The position numbers and the translations under genes are program-made. 64,000 nucleotides of DNA from Tenrec ecaudatus (Eukaryota > Chordata > Mammalia > Afrosoricida > Tenrecidae). The notes under the pieces were generated by a model, which made no database searches, had not been told where the DNA came from, and saw only the letters and a program-made list of their open reading frames with translations. Shown in pieces: positions 10,950 to 23,360 of this stretch; the first letter of the stretch is position 1, and each line of letters begins with the position of its first letter. The stretch is taken from contig NC_134543.1 in assembly GCF_050624435.1 (NCBI RefSeq), positions 126,199,475 through 126,263,474 on the forward strand. The letters are read 5' to 3'.

Positions 10950-11137
10950 TTCCTCGGTCTAGGTCTGGAGTGTGGGGCTGCTGATCTCAAGGTCAGCATT
11001 TGGAAAGCATCGGCCGTTCCACAGGAGAATAGGAGGTTTCTACGCCCATCAGGAATTGCAGTCTCAGAGACCCACACCGGCAGTTCTACCCTGTCCCTTA
11101 CGGCACTGTGAGCCAAGAGAGACTGGCTGGCAGTGAG
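10950..11137 (+). repeat. AfroSINE, 5' end degraded
   Basis: Landmarks: GTGGGGCTGCTGATCTCAAG, TTCCACAGGAGAAT, GTCTCAGAGACCCACACCG, GTTCTACCCTGTCCC, ending GGCTGGCAGTGAG. Confidence 0.85.
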
Positions 11138-11504
11138 AAGAGCTCTGCTCTAACCTTCGTGCTTTTCCTCCTCTTGCAGAGACTTCTAAATGATCTCTTT
11201 TTCTATATCATTTGCTCTTTTGTGTACTCTCTGTATGTTCATGTCTTAGGAATGCGGTTGACCTTACTCTTTCAACTTCCAGCTCTTCGTCTCCTTGCTT
11301 CTCTACCTCTGTCTAGTCCTACAACAGCCTCTTCTGTCCTCCGAAGACAACATCAGCAATTCTCATCTCCGTTCCAGTGATCAAATTTGCTCCTGTCATT
11401 TACCATCGTTTTCTGCCCATGTCACTGCTTTCCCACTGTGTGAATTGGATGATTCTGGGGCAGGCATTGTCTTCAACTGTGTAAAATTCTACCTCTTTCT
11501 TTAT

Positions 11505-11720
11505 GTTTAATAATATTTTATTGTGATTTTAGTGAAAGTGCACAGAGTAAATTGGTTTGTTGTTCAACAATTTGTACACATTTGGTTGTAGACGTTGATT
11601 TTAGTTCCCACAATGTAACAATACTCTGACCACTTCCTTATTTGTATATTTTAATATCTTCCATTCCTTTCTTCTGATGTTTATCTCTGGTCTAATGCTA
11701 CCCTGCTGATTTTTGTATGG
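11505..11720 (-). repeat. Older L1-like 3' end, antisense
   Basis: ATTTTATTGTGATTTTAGTG, GTGCACAGAGTAAATTGG, TTCAACAATTTGTACACATT and CCACAATGTAACAATACTCT match the order of an older afrotherian L1 3' end in reverse. The same family recurs at 55.2 kb. Confidence 0.55.
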
Positions 11721-12017
11721 CTGATTGTTCTAAGAAATGCAGACCTCCCTGGTGTTATTGTTCAACTTTCAGGCCTATTGTTTGGCTCTGTGCTTCATTC
11801 TCTACTTAGGAACCAATGAGCCATGTTGTAAGACTGTTCTCTAGAAAAGTATGTCTCACACTATAATGGGCATAAAAATCTCTTAGAACTCTTGAAATAT
11901 GGGTTCCTGAGTCCTGCTTCCAAGTGATACTAATGCTGCTGGTTCGCTGTCTATAAGTACCAGTGTGCTCTATCACAAAACAAAATACCTGGAATTTGAA
12001 TTTAGAATACTGAATTC

Positions 12018-12205
12018 AGCCTTGGTGCTGTAGTGGTTACGACTAGCTGCAACATCAGCAGTTCAAACCCACCAACTATTCCACGAGAGAAAGATGAGGC
12101 TTTCTACTCACATAGTTACAGTCTTAGAAACCCATAGGGGCAAGTCCACCCTGTCTTTATAGCATCAGTATGAGTTGGAATTATCTTGGTGGCAGTGATT
12201 TTGGC
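12018..12205 (+). repeat. AfroSINE
   Basis: GCCTTGGTGCTGTAGTGGTT head, GTTACAGTCTTAGAAACCC and GGCAAGTCCACCCTG body, ATGAGTTGGAATTATCTTGG tail; directly abuts the LTR-like element that follows. Confidence 0.85.
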
Positions 12206-12207
12206 TT

Positions 12208-12782
12208 TGTAAGATTTCTCGAGTGGGTAATACCTTGGTTCTTGGCTTCACACGATGAAAGAATTCATGCTGAAACCCGTTTTACAATCCAAGTGGGTTT
12301 TTATGAAGGACAGGGCAAGTCTCAGGTTTTACTGTCTGAAAAGGGTTCACAAGTGGGCACGAACAACCTAGTGGAAAGGAGCACCCCCACATGCAGAACG
12401 TGGGCCAGAGAATGAAGAGGCCAGAGCACAGGGCAAGAGCAGCTGTGGCCAGAGTGGGGACAAGAGAGAGTAAGCTAGGGGTGAGGGAGGGAGTCAGAGT
12501 ATGCTCCCTGCCTTTATCCTTGCCCACCCTGTGGCTGGGGGGAAGGCGTGGTTGAAGGTATTAGGGACCCCACTGGCTGGGTTAAGCCCACCTGGGTGAG
12601 GTCAGGAGCCTGGGCCTAGTTGGGACCTCCCAGGTGTACCTCCCACTTGGCTCGGGGCTTGAACAGGAGTTTGGTTCTTCATAGGTGTCTAATAGTTGCC
12701 TGATTTCCTTCCAACCTCCTCTAGGAGGCCTTTGCAGGCATGGGAGGGACAACCCCCTGCCCCTAAATCTAGCTACCTAACA
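12208..12782 (-). repeat. Solo LTR-like element, antisense
   Basis: A 575-bp block reads TGTTAGGTAGCTAG... to ...AAATCTTACA on the minus strand. Near the end it has CATAAAAACCCACTTGG followed by a U5-like stretch (GAATTCTTTCATCGTGTGAA, GCCAAGAACCAAGGTAT). A homologous U5-like block occurs at 19690-19775 on the + strand. Possible 4-bp flanks gctt / gttt. The G-rich interior (12400-12600) would be U3. No gag or pol is adjacent. ERV class I is plausible but not proven. Confidence 0.6.
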
Positions 12783-12931
12783 GTTTCAGTTAGTATTCAT
12801 CTATCTCTTTTGATGTATGAGATATGCACTCCTGAGATTCGTATGAATTAGAAAATCTGTAAATGTAAGTTATTCTTTAATTTTATTATTATCAATTGGA
12901 GTTAATACATATATCATTGCATAGTTCAAAC

Positions 12932-13424
12932 ATGGGGTAGTTACACAATCTTTTGTCAATTTGAGACTTAAGAGTTAAGGGATGGAGTTTAGCCTGTCAA
13001 TCAGGTCACAGCTTGATGACCTGATTTGGAGGCAAGAAGGAGATAAATAGCTCATTGGAGGCGGGACACATACACACTCCCTGGGAAACATTCCAGCTGA
13101 CAAGACACATAAAGCTACGCTAGTGCCCTGAGCTGGAGGAGCCGCACAGAGACCCCTGCCAGTGCTGAGATGCTTACACCGCCACTGGATCCACAAGACT
13201 TTCCACCCACTGGCTTGTGATCTTCCTGCATTCAGCGTCATTGTGTTTCGTGAGTTTGAAGAGGACTTTATAGATTGGTATCGGTTAATATCAAATTTAT
13301 GGTCTTGATATGGACTGGGCTGGGACATTTTCTCAATATTCAATTTCTCTTTGATATAAAGCTCTTTCTTATACATATATGAATGTATCTATGAATTTGT
13401 GTCTCTAGTCTACCCAGACTAACA
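12932..13424 (-). repeat. ~500-bp dispersed family with TG...CA ends, copy 2
   Basis: On the minus strand it starts TGTTAGTCTGGGTAGACTAG and ends ...TAACTACCCCA. Landmarks AGACCCCTGCCAGTGCTGAG and GATCTTCCTGCATTCAGCGT on the + strand are shared with copy 1, and GGTCACAGCTTGATGACCTG with copy 3. A TATA-like GATATAAAGCTC lies near the right end. Confidence 0.65.
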
Positions 13425-14690
13425 GACACATCAAGCAGAATTGTACAATTGCTACTACAATGAGTTTTCAAACAGTCGTTTTCTTACTGGACTCCTTGTC
13501 ATGGCCTCCATTTTAACCCGCACCCCTGCTCAGCACTGTACCCTCTGTAAGTTTTCTTGACTGACATAATTATTTCCGTCAGACTGAGCCTCAGATGGTG
13601 GCCAAGTAAGCCTGGGCATTTTTTCCCAACTTCTGCACTATTTAGAATTTCAGTCTCCATTTTTCCTCCTTCTTTCTCGGTCGTGGCACTCTATTCCTTC
13701 CTGCTCTGCCCCATTCTCCTTACTCTAGGCCCTGGTGGGAGAAGGACAGTGTGGTGCTGGGCCTTCTCCTCAGCCCCACCAAGGCTTCATCTGCGGTTGC
13801 AGTTCCCTTTCCTTAGCTCCTGTCTTGATGTTCATCTGCGAGTTAGGCACCTATGGCAAAAATGCTTCATGTAAACAGTTGTAATATTCCTCTGAAATAT
13901 TTCACTACAGTGTGTTTTCTACCTAGAAACCTACTCCCCTAAGCACATATGTGGCCTTCATTTTTCTCCATAAGGTTTAACGGGGTAGAAAATGTGATGC
14001 TCTCAATTATTAATAGAAAGCTTTGCTAACCTCTTTAATTTTCCCATTGTTACTGTTAGTTAAAAATCTTTAAACAGCTCTGTGGGCTGTATGTTTGCTT
14101 CAGGAGCAACAGAGCTGGATAATAATTGTGAGTTTGTAGCTTCTTCCATGGTAGACTAGACAAGGTGAAACACTGGTAAAAAACAAAGTGGAAAGAATAG
14201 ATACACTAATCCCTATGTACCTATAGGAAAAAAATCTTCTATTGAGAGGAAGGCCATTTACCTTGGGTTTTTATTTTATTTTATTTATTTGTGTATTTAT
14301 TTTGTAAATCCAAGTGACTTTTAGGAGGAAAACGGAAGCTTCAAGTGTTCACAGGAAATCCCAAACGCGCTCCCTGAGATGCCAGGGAGGGAGCTGGGGT
14401 CCCAGGGCCCAGGTGTGTGTGCTCCTGCCCTCTGACCTGAAAGAGCACACCTGCACAGCAGAAGAGTAAGAGAGGAGTGAGAGGGGTGGTAAAGAGCGCC
14501 AACGAGCTGCGGCAAAGTTTTTATTCCCTCTAAGTCGCATCGTTTATCCCTCCTTCTAAACTAAAAAATGAAACAAAACAAAAAAATTCAAAGTCAATTC
14601 TGACTCACTGAAAAGAGAGATGTTATTGTAGTTTACGGCCCAGGTCCCATCTTTTAAAACACCAGGCTTAACTAGAATGACAGCTCTAAG
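13425..14690. other. No recognised gene
   Basis: I see no exon with convincing signals. A GC-richer patch at 14330-14520 resembles the inner part of a repeat (possibly an LTR) but could not be assigned. Confidence 0.4.
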
Positions 14691-14697
14691 TTCTTGC

Positions 14698-15792
14698 TGT
14701 TTTTTTTTTTAATTGTTTATTAGGGGTTCATACAACTCTTATCACAATACATACATACATCAATTGTGTAAAGCCCTCATTGCCCTCATTCTCAAAACAT
14801 TCGTTGCCCTCATTCGTTGCCCTCATTCTCAAAACATTTTCTCTCCACCCAAGCCCCTGGCATCAGCTCCTCATTTTTTCCCTCCCTCCCCACTGCCCCC
14901 TCCCTTATGAACTCTTGATAATTTATAAATTATTGTCTTATCTTGCAGTGTCCGACATCTCCCTTCACCCACTTTTCTGTTGTCCGTCCCCCAGGGAGGA
15001 GGTTATATGTAGATCCTTGTAATCGGTTCACCTTTTCCAATCCACACTCTCTCCACCTTCCCAGTATCGCCACTCTCACCACTGGTCCTGAAGAGATCAT
15101 CTGCCGTGGATTCCCTGTGTTTCCAGTTCCTATCTGTACCAGTGTACATCCTCTGGTCTAGCCAGATTTCTAATGTAGAATTGGGATCATGATAGTGGTG
15201 GAGGAGGAAGCATTTAGGAACTAGAGGAAAGTTGTATGTTCACCCACTTCATATTGTCCGTCCCCCAGAGAGGGGGTTATATGTAGATCCTTATAATGGT
15301 TCTCCCTTTCCACCCCACCCTCCCTCCACCCTCCTGATATCGCCACTATCACCACTGGTCCTGAAGGGATCATCTGTCCTGGATTCCCTGTGTTTCCATT
15401 TCATATCTGTACCAGTGTACATCCTTTGGTCTAACCGGATTTGTAAGGTAGAATTGGGGTCACGATAGTGGGGGAAAGAAGGATTTAAGAACTAGAGGAA
15501 AGTTGTATGTTTCATCGTTGCTACCCTGCACCCTGCCTGGCTCGTTTCCTCCCCGAAACCCTTCCGTAAGGGGTGTCCAGTTGTCTACAGATGGGCTTTG
15601 GGTTCCCACTCTGCACTCCCTCTCATTCACAGTGATATTATTTTTCGTTCTTTGATGCCTGATACCTGTTCCCTACGACAGCTCGTGATCACAAAGGCTG
15701 GTGTACTTCTTCCATATGGGCTTTGTTGCTTCTGAGCTAGATGGCCACTTGTTTACCTTCAAGCCTTTAAGACCCCAGACACTATAAATATA
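14698..15792 (-). repeat. L1-type 3' UTR, antisense, with internal tandem duplication
   Basis: Begins with a T-run (14698-14711), TTGTTTATTAGGGGTTCATA and CACAATACATACATACATCA, and extends to AGACCCCAGACACTATAAAT. The segment from CACCCACTTTTCTGTTGTCC to AGAGGAAAGTTGTATGTT occurs twice in tandem (about 14960-15239 and 15240-15511). Confidence 0.8.
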
Positions 15793-15859
15793 CTTTTCAG
15801 AGACCCTTATAATTGTTATTTTTCTCCCAATATCCTGGTGTAATGGTTAGGATATTCAT

Positions 15860-15998
15860 ATCTTTGTTGGACAAATGAGAACCTTGAAGTCCAGAGAGAG
15901 GGATTTAATGAGTTATTCCAGGCTATCCAGCTAGTTAACACCAGAAAAAGGTGAACTAGAAGCTGAGTATCCTGACTCCCAGTTCATTGCTCTTTCTG
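15860..15998 (+). repeat. MIR-like ancient SINE
   Basis: Contains the MIR core in decayed form: GAACCTTGAAGTCCAGAGAG, TAATGAGTTATTCCAGGCTA, CCAGCTAGTTAACACCAG, GAGTATCCTGACTCCCAGTT. Confidence 0.6.
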
Positions 15999-16913
15999 TT
16001 ACAACTCGGTGCTGACAAATGGAAACAACAGTGGTTATGGCTATGGACCGATTTACCTGCTCTCCTTAAATGGGAGGCTCTTTTTGTTTTATTTATTTAT
16101 TACAGTTGAGGCTGAGCTGCACTATATTTCTGTCCCCAGTGTCACAGCAAACTGCAGGCTGCAAGATCTGTTCTCAGGTCAGACAGGCAAGGACGCTAAG
16201 ATTCTCTCTCCAATGGGTTTAGCTCACAGGGTTGATACTACTGAACCAAGCTGAGATCTGGGGAGTCTGAAGTTAGAGACCACATCAGTGAAGAACTTCT
16301 CATTAGGGTCCCTTGGGACAGGAAAGTTGCTTGTTCTCTAAATTTGACACTTAGAGGAGTCATACAGCCTATGACCTTTGCCCTTCTTAGTTTGTAATAG
16401 AGGCCCTTTGTCAGTAGAGCATTCATGTGGATTCCACTCTGCTCTTTCAGGTCAGTCCCCCCATTAAGTCTGAGACAGCAGAGGGGTGAGTTGAACTGTT
16501 TCTCCCTGTGAGGGAGGTATTCATGCATTATGCTCAGCCAGTTAACAGGTGAGAGGAATGAGTTTCCCACTGTGCAAAATGCATGAGGATCATAAATTTA
16601 GCTTAACATTTTTGCCTTACCATCAGACACCCTAAAAATGTGCTAGTTTTGTTTGGTTGGTTTTTAGTAGTTACAAAATAAAAAATAATAACTTCTTAGA
16701 TTCTTTGGACAAATTATGAATATGTGTGTGTGTGTTTGCTCATTCCCTATATACTCTCCTCACTGCCTCATTCTGAAATTTGGAAGTGTCTGAGTCCTAA
16801 AGCAAAATAATTGGATGTGACAGGAACACAGAAACCTGAAGACCCGTGAGCCACAAAAGATTTGCATTGCAAATATAAAAATAAATAATGAAATGTCTTT
16901 TTCTCTCTTACAG

Positions 16914-16981
16914 GGAAGCTGGATTCCAAGATCCATCAAGGAGCAAAGAAGGGGTTAATGAAGCAGAATAAAGCTGTCTGA
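16914..16981 (+). CDS. Candidate terminal coding exon, stop TGA
   Basis: A good acceptor (TTTTTCTCTCTTACAG|GG) opens a frame that completes a split Trp codon and then encodes 21 lysine-rich residues (K-L-D-S-K-I-H-Q-G-A-K-K-G-L-M-K...) ending at TGA 16979-16981. A basic C-terminal tail followed by a 3' UTR with ATTAAA at 17055-17060 fits the end of a gene whose earlier exons lie near 10 kb (intron about 6.4 kb). The protein is not recognised. Confidence is limited because evidence is splice signals and phase only. Confidence 0.5.
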
Positions 16982-17085
16982 TCCAGGAGAAAAGAAACTA
17001 TATACAACATAGTGGAGTTTTGTGTACTAAATTGGTATTCATTGGGCCTTTGGAATTAAAGCATTAGCAAACTAAGAGCTTGCAT
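16982..17085 (+). other. Candidate 3' UTR with ATTAAA poly(A) signal
   Basis: Follows the TGA at 16981. ATTAAA at 17055-17060 is the first poly(A)-like hexamer, and cleavage would be expected about 15-25 nt later. The end is inferred. Confidence 0.4.
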
Positions 17086-18445
17086 CCTCAGAATTTAAAG
17101 TCTTCTTTGAAATCTGTTTATTTTTCTTAAAGAGTGTAATTCTTACTTCCTGTAGTTGGTCAAAATCTTTGAATACATTCTTTATAAACAACCAAATTTA
17201 AAACTTCTAAGTCTTTGACAGTTTTCTCATAATGGTTTTAGAGAAGAAAAAGGAACAAGTTGGAAATTTTCTCTTTGTAGTCAGAAAAGTTCTTAACCAG
17301 GTTAATGATTTTTTTTGAGAGCCCTATTGGATTTAATTTTTCCTTCTTCTCCCAAAGTGCTAGCCCAATACAGTAATGCAAAGTTTTAGGGACCCTCTGC
17401 TTAACACAAAACTGGTGATGACACAAAGATTTTTAACACGTTTCCTGCTTCAGTCTAGAGTCTATGATGTGAACAGTCATCAAAACCCAAGTAACCTTCA
17501 TTCGCATATATACTTTTGTGTGGTTGAGTGGTAAGATCACCTGAAGTTCTGCTTTGTTCTTTGATATGAGATTCTAGGGCATGAGAGGGTCAAAATGGGA
17601 GGAGATGGAGCCACCTGCTAGACAGCACAAAACTCCCTGATTTGTTTGGCTGGTATCACAAAAGCATTACTTGGAAGGTTAATTGGAAGCAAGCTGAAAA
17701 ATAAAATCCCTTTGGTAAATGTGTCCAAATAGCCCCCAAACCTGGAAACCAAATCCTTTCACCCATCTACACCTCAAGAAACGATACACTTTGGGAAAGC
17801 AGGAGGGTGGGTGGTTTGAAGTGAGATTTGTAACTAGCTGGTCTGCCACATGTAGGGATGCACTTCGTTTCTAAGGCTGTTCTGAAGAGCTGTCAGAACC
17901 TCAGTTGCTGCCACCTTGAGGAAATTCATGGCCTTAAATGTGTATGTTCTGCTTTTTATAATGCAGCAGCATTATACTGGGGAAGTTGGAGTCCCTCCAG
18001 CAGTCGTATGCATGACTATGAGAAAGATTAATTTCCCCTTTCTTTAATCTTTCATATTCAGCATTTATTTGCCTCCACTCATTATGCATTGATGTTCACT
18101 CAGCTGTGAAGCCTGCTTGCTGCATAGCTCTAGTCATTGGTTCTGCAGGGCACGTTCACTCTGGAGTCCCAGGAAAAACCCTCCCCATTCTTGTTCTGGT
18201 GATGCATACATGCAGTATGCTCTCTTCTCCTCTCTCCTGTTCAGTCCACGTGGAGGGTGTGGGAAGGAAGGACGGCTAATGACACGTCTCTAGGGGAAAA
18301 TAAAAGTCTCTTTCTGGCCTCCTGTACACCCTTGTGTATAGACCCTATTAATGAAGTTGCATTTGGTTCACCAAGCAGTTAATAGTTTACCAAACATTAG
18401 TAACCAAAACACATTACTGGAATCACCTAGTTCAGTTAATACGTA
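17086..18445. other. Intergenic or intronic, no recognised feature
   Basis: No gene or clear repeat identified. The stretch 18100-18350 has an ATAAAAG and CT-rich sequence that could be an eroded LTR, but this is not supportable. Confidence 0.4.
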
Positions 18446-18650
18446 AAGAAGTGCTGGTGGTGCAATGGTTAAGAGTTTGGGCTATTGGAACCTGCCCAAC
18501 TGCTCTGTGGGAGAAAGATGTGACAGTCTGCTCCCATAGAGATTACAGACTAAGAAACCCTATGGGGCAGTTCTACTCTGTCACGTGGGATGCTAGGAGA
18601 TTGAATCAACTCCAAAACAGCAACGCTTTGGGGGTTTGTTGGTGGTGGCG
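18446..18650 (+). repeat. AfroSINE
   Basis: Landmarks GGTGCAATGGTTAAGAGTTT, GCTCTGTGGGAGAAAGATG, CCCTATGGGGCAGTTCTACT, ATTGAATCAACTCCAAAAC. Confidence 0.88.
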
Positions 18651-19379
18651 GTGGACTTAATATCAAAATAAAGCCAAAAAGGCAGTAAGGGAAAAGCCGA
18701 GAGAGACACAAACCCAAACACCCCCCTCCTTCCCCTTCAGTTTTTATTTGAGCAGCACAAAAGAGCCTGGGCTGATTCTTTCACCTTGATAGTGTTTGCA
18801 TGTCTTAAACAAAACAACGAAACAAAAACATCAGGAGCTGCAAGCAATCAGGTTCTGCACCATTTTGTGTGCTGTGATAAAATCTCAGTTATGAGAACCC
18901 ACGTCAGCGCTCAGAGTCAGCAGTTGGAGCCACCTGGGTGAAAGGCAGTGTACTCAGCTACTTCTTTTCAGGTGACTGTGAATGCCTCTCTTTAGGTCAC
19001 ATGGTGGTGACTTAAGCTCTCTGTTTGTGGAGACCTCAGGGAGGAAGTGTGGGAGAAACCTGGGGTAGGTGGTCCTCTTGTTGCTCAATGATGAATGGCA
19101 TAATTTAAAACCTAGTGGAAAAATTCACAGCAGCTTGAGTGCAAACGTGAGTAGGAAGAGATTTTTAGTGTTTTTCAACACTGCTCTGACCCTGTAACTG
19201 GGACAGCGTGGTCTAAAGAACTCTCACTTTTCTGGAGTAGTCTGCAGGCCCTTTCAGAGAGTTAAGTTCAGTTACTATCCGCCATGTGTACAGCACCTGA
19301 AGGATTCATTTTGTGTTTGTGTGTTTTGTTTTTGCGTTTCCAGGCAGAACCTAGCTTCGGTTATGTAAGCTCAGAGTAG
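18651..19379. other. No recognised feature
   Basis: No gene, RNA gene or repeat that I can name. Confidence 0.4.
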
Positions 19380-19795
19380 GCTGTAACAAGGCAAGAGAGA
19401 CAGACTTTCTCTGTAAATGTCTAGGATGCTTTGGCCGTGAAGTTGGATTCTTAGGTTTGAGCTCCCAGCCAGGAAGACGTGGTACACCTAGGTGGGCGTT
19501 ACACCTGGAGTGGTCCATCTGGGCCAGGTGAATTCAATTCAGCCAATGAGGTCGACCAAGCCTCCCAACAGGGTTCCGAAAAGCCAGAGGTTTTTCTTTC
19601 TGGCTCTCTCCCAGCGGCTCAGACACACATACAGTGCAGCTGGGCTGTGGCCCAAGTGATGGGCTGCCACATTCCCATGCATGTGCGCCGCTTCTATCCT
19701 CCATAAACTCACTTGGATCGCAAACCAGGCTTCGGTGTGAATTCTTTTTCACGTGAAGCCAAGGACCAAGGTATATTTCCCAGGAAAGATCCAAC
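19380..19795 (+). repeat. Solo LTR-like element related to 12.2-12.8 kb
   Basis: The right part has CATAAACTCACTTGGATCGC, GTGTGAATTCTTTTTCACGT and GCCAAGGACCAAGGTAT, collinear with the reverse complement of 12220-12310. The upstream half (GTACACCTAGGTGGGCG, CAGCCAATGAGG) would be U3. The left edge is approximate and no TSD was found, so this may be a 5'-truncated copy. Confidence 0.5.
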
Positions 19796-20523
19796 GGGAT
19801 GTTTGGAATGAAGGAAGGATTTTTCTTGTTTGTTCAAGCTAATCTGGAGAACACAAACTACATAGCTCCTCTTTTTAATGTGGAAGTGTACAGAAACTTT
19901 TTTTCTAGGGAGTAAGTGTGGACATTTAGATTTTAAAGATATTACACAGATTAGGGCATTTATAAGTTTTCACCTAACATTTCCATTTAGCTACTGTTCC
20001 AATGAAAGCCCAATCATGTGGGCTTCATTTAATTTAGTAAAAAAAATTTATGCCTTTGCTAGCGCTTCTAGCCAAGATCAAAACAATTTCGGGGTAGTTT
20101 TCTTGCCATGCTAAAAAAATGACAGTACAAATCAAGCATCTATTAAACTAGCGAACTCATTAATCTTTAATAGGTTTGAAAGGAGGAAAGAAAATTCAAT
20201 GAAAAAGTTTTTTGGTTTTTTCTCGCGTTACAAATGGCAGTGTGCATCTGCTAGTCTCAGCTTCTGTGAGGGTGTTTCTAGGGAGGATCCTCTGCACAGG
20301 CTCCAGTGGCAACAAGAGATCCAGCATGTGGAGGGTTCCCCGTTTCTCCTGCAGAGGACATAGCCACAGTGCCATCCCGACCCAAACACATGGGTGTGAG
20401 GGCCTGCCTGTGTGCAGACCATGTGGCTTCACTCATAGGGCGAATTCTGGTAAACTGTTCAGGTTTTTTATTTCAGTTGTGACAGTGGAGCACCCCAAAA
20501 GAAGACAGCAAATGCTATGTCGT
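19796..20523. other. No recognised feature
   Basis: A short near-CpG-rich patch at 20200-20450 carries an open frame on each strand, but no start, splice or homology evidence supports coding. Confidence 0.4.
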
Positions 20524-20654
20524 TGTTATTATTAGGTGCCCTAGAGCTGGTTCTGACTCAGAACAAAGCGCTGCTCATCCTCACAATTGTTATGTTTAAG
20601 CCCATTGTTGCAGCCACTGTATCAATCCCTTGTTGAGGGCCTTCCTCTTTTTTT
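20524..20654 (-). repeat. RTE/BovB 3' end, left half (interrupted)
   Basis: TTATTAGGTGCCCTAGAGCT, GCCCATTGTTGCAGCCACTG and TTGAGGGCCTTCCTC match the RTE 3' terminus in reverse. It resumes at 21863 after a 1.2-kb insertion. Confidence 0.85.
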
Positions 20655-20657
20655 TTT

Positions 20658-21752
<1,095 letters not shown>

Positions 21753-21776
21753 CTCTAATTCTTTTTTTTTTTTTTT

Positions 21777-21862
21777 AACATTTTATTAGGGGCTCATACA
21801 ACTCATCACAATCCATACATATACATATATCAATTGTATAAAGCACTTCTGTACATTCTTTG
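21777..21862 (-). repeat. L1-type 3' terminus, antisense (part of transduction)
   Basis: After the T-run at 21762-21776: AACATTTTATTAGGGGCTCA, CACAATCCATACATATAC, ATTGTATAAAGCACTTCTGT. Truncated after about 86 bp at the target duplication. Confidence 0.85.
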
Positions 21863-21957
21863 GAGGGCCTTCCTCTTTTTTTGCTGCCCCTCTACTTTAC
21901 CAAGCATGGCCTCTGTGAAACTCACTGCCATTCCATCCATTCCAACTCAAGTTAGAG
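21863..21957 (-). repeat. RTE/BovB 3' region, right half
   Basis: Continues the copy at 20524-20654: GAGGGCCTTCCTC, GCTGCCCCTCTACTTTACCA, AGCATGGCCTC. Interrupted on its right by a SPIN MITE. Confidence 0.75.
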
Positions 21958-22088
21958 CAGTGGTTCTTCCTACTGCCCGACCCTTTTATACAGCTCCCCC
22001 GCAGCCATACCATCATTTTCATTGCTACTTCATCACTGTCATTTTACTACTGTTACGAATCAGGTGGCCCACAAGTTGAGAACTGCTG
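21958..22088 (+). mobile_element. SPIN-derived MITE
   Basis: CAGTGGTTCTTCCTACTGCC at the left and GCCCACAAGTTGAGAACTGC at the right. The interior retains ATACAGCTCCCC, GCTACTTCATCACTGTCATT and ACTACTGTTACGAATCAGGT. Flanked by an imperfect 8-bp duplication agttagag / tattagag. Only 131 bp long. Confidence 0.9.
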
Positions 22089-22099
22089 TATTAGAGTTT

Positions 22100-23000
22100 C
22101 TGAGACTAAATCTTTTTTTTTTTTTAGACCAAATCTTTATGGAAGCAGATAGTCTCATCTTTCTCCCTTTCAGTTAGCAGTACAGCACTTAAGCCACAGC
22201 ACCACCAGGAAGCGAGGAAGCTGGGAATTCATAGCGAGGCAGTCATGGAAAGGATGTGATATCAATACAGGACATTTAAGAAAAATGTGCCCAGCATGGT
22301 AGCCCCTAGATACATGTGGCACTTAAATTAACTAAAATTACGTAAAGTTTAGGATTCAGTTCTATCACATGAACTATATTCCAAGTGCAAATAGCTACAT
22401 GTGGCTTTTGACTTCTGTATTGGACAATGCAGATATAGAACATTTCTTTAATCACAAAAAATTCCATGAGACAGCATTTATTTGGAATACAAGTTGGCGA
22501 ACTGTTAACAGGCTAGATAGCAAATATCTTAGACTTTACAAATCTTAGAGTCTCTGTTGCAACTATTCAACTCTGTTGTAGTTAAAAGCCATAGATGATA
22601 TGTAAATGAATGAGCATAGCTATGAGCCAATAAAGTTTTATAAATGGACCCTGAAATTTGCATTTCAGATATAATGTTCATGTCACAAAATACTCATTTT
22701 TATATCTGCCTCCCTCATTTAAAAATGAAAAAAAAAACACCCTTCACTTTGGGATATACTAAACCAGACTGATTCCGGAAGTCAAAATTTAATGATTTTG
22801 GTGTTATTGTTACTACACAGGACAACTGACCCCTCAGAAAATTTTACTTTCTCTTCCTTCCAGGATTGAGAATTTTTCCAAGCTCAAAAATCAGGATACA
22901 TAGGGATCTTTCCTTTGTTCTAAATTTTGTAGTCTAGTCCCCTTAATGGTACAGCCATGCTTCTGTAGCAGTGGAGGACTATTAGAACATCTCATCATTA
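22100..23000. other. No recognised gene
   Basis: AT-rich, no supportable exon or repeat apart from a T-run near 22110-22122. Confidence 0.4.
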
Positions 23001-23170
23001 GGAGCCTAGATGAAGTAGTGGGTATACATTGGGCTGCTAACCACATGGCTACTTCTGGGAGGAAGAAGGCTTTCTACTCCTGTAGAGTTACCGTTTTGGA
23101 AACCCACAGAGGCAGTTCTACCCTGCCCTATGAGCTTCATAAGAATCAGAATTGACTTCATGGCAGTGTT
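23001..23170 (+). repeat. AfroSINE
   Basis: GGAGCCTAGATGAAGTAGTG head, TTGGGCTGCTAACCACATGG, GAAACCCACAGAGGCAGTTC, ATTGACTTCATGGCAGTG tail. Confidence 0.88.
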
Positions 23171-23185
23171 AATTTTGCTATTGTT

Positions 23186-23348
23186 AGATGCCATGGAATT
23201 GATTGTTCCTATACAGCAGAACTTCCATTAGGTAACAGATTGCCAGGTCATCCTACTCTGGGGTCACTGGGTAGGTTTAACCTGCCTGAAAAAGTTCATT
23301 CAGTTAGCAGCAGCCAAGTGTTTAACCACTGACCTACCTAGGGTTCCT
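23186..23348 (-). repeat. AfroSINE, antisense
   Basis: Reverse landmarks: ATGCCATGGAATTGATTG, GGTAACAGATTGCCAGG, GTTAGCAGCAGCCAAGTGTT, CTACCTAGGGTTCCT. Confidence 0.8.
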
Positions 23349-23360
23349 TACCAAAATAAA

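Noticed and set aside
16238-16570. 110-codon minus-strand frame
   Set aside because: No recognised motif, within the intron of the + strand candidate gene; chance frame or unknown repeat.
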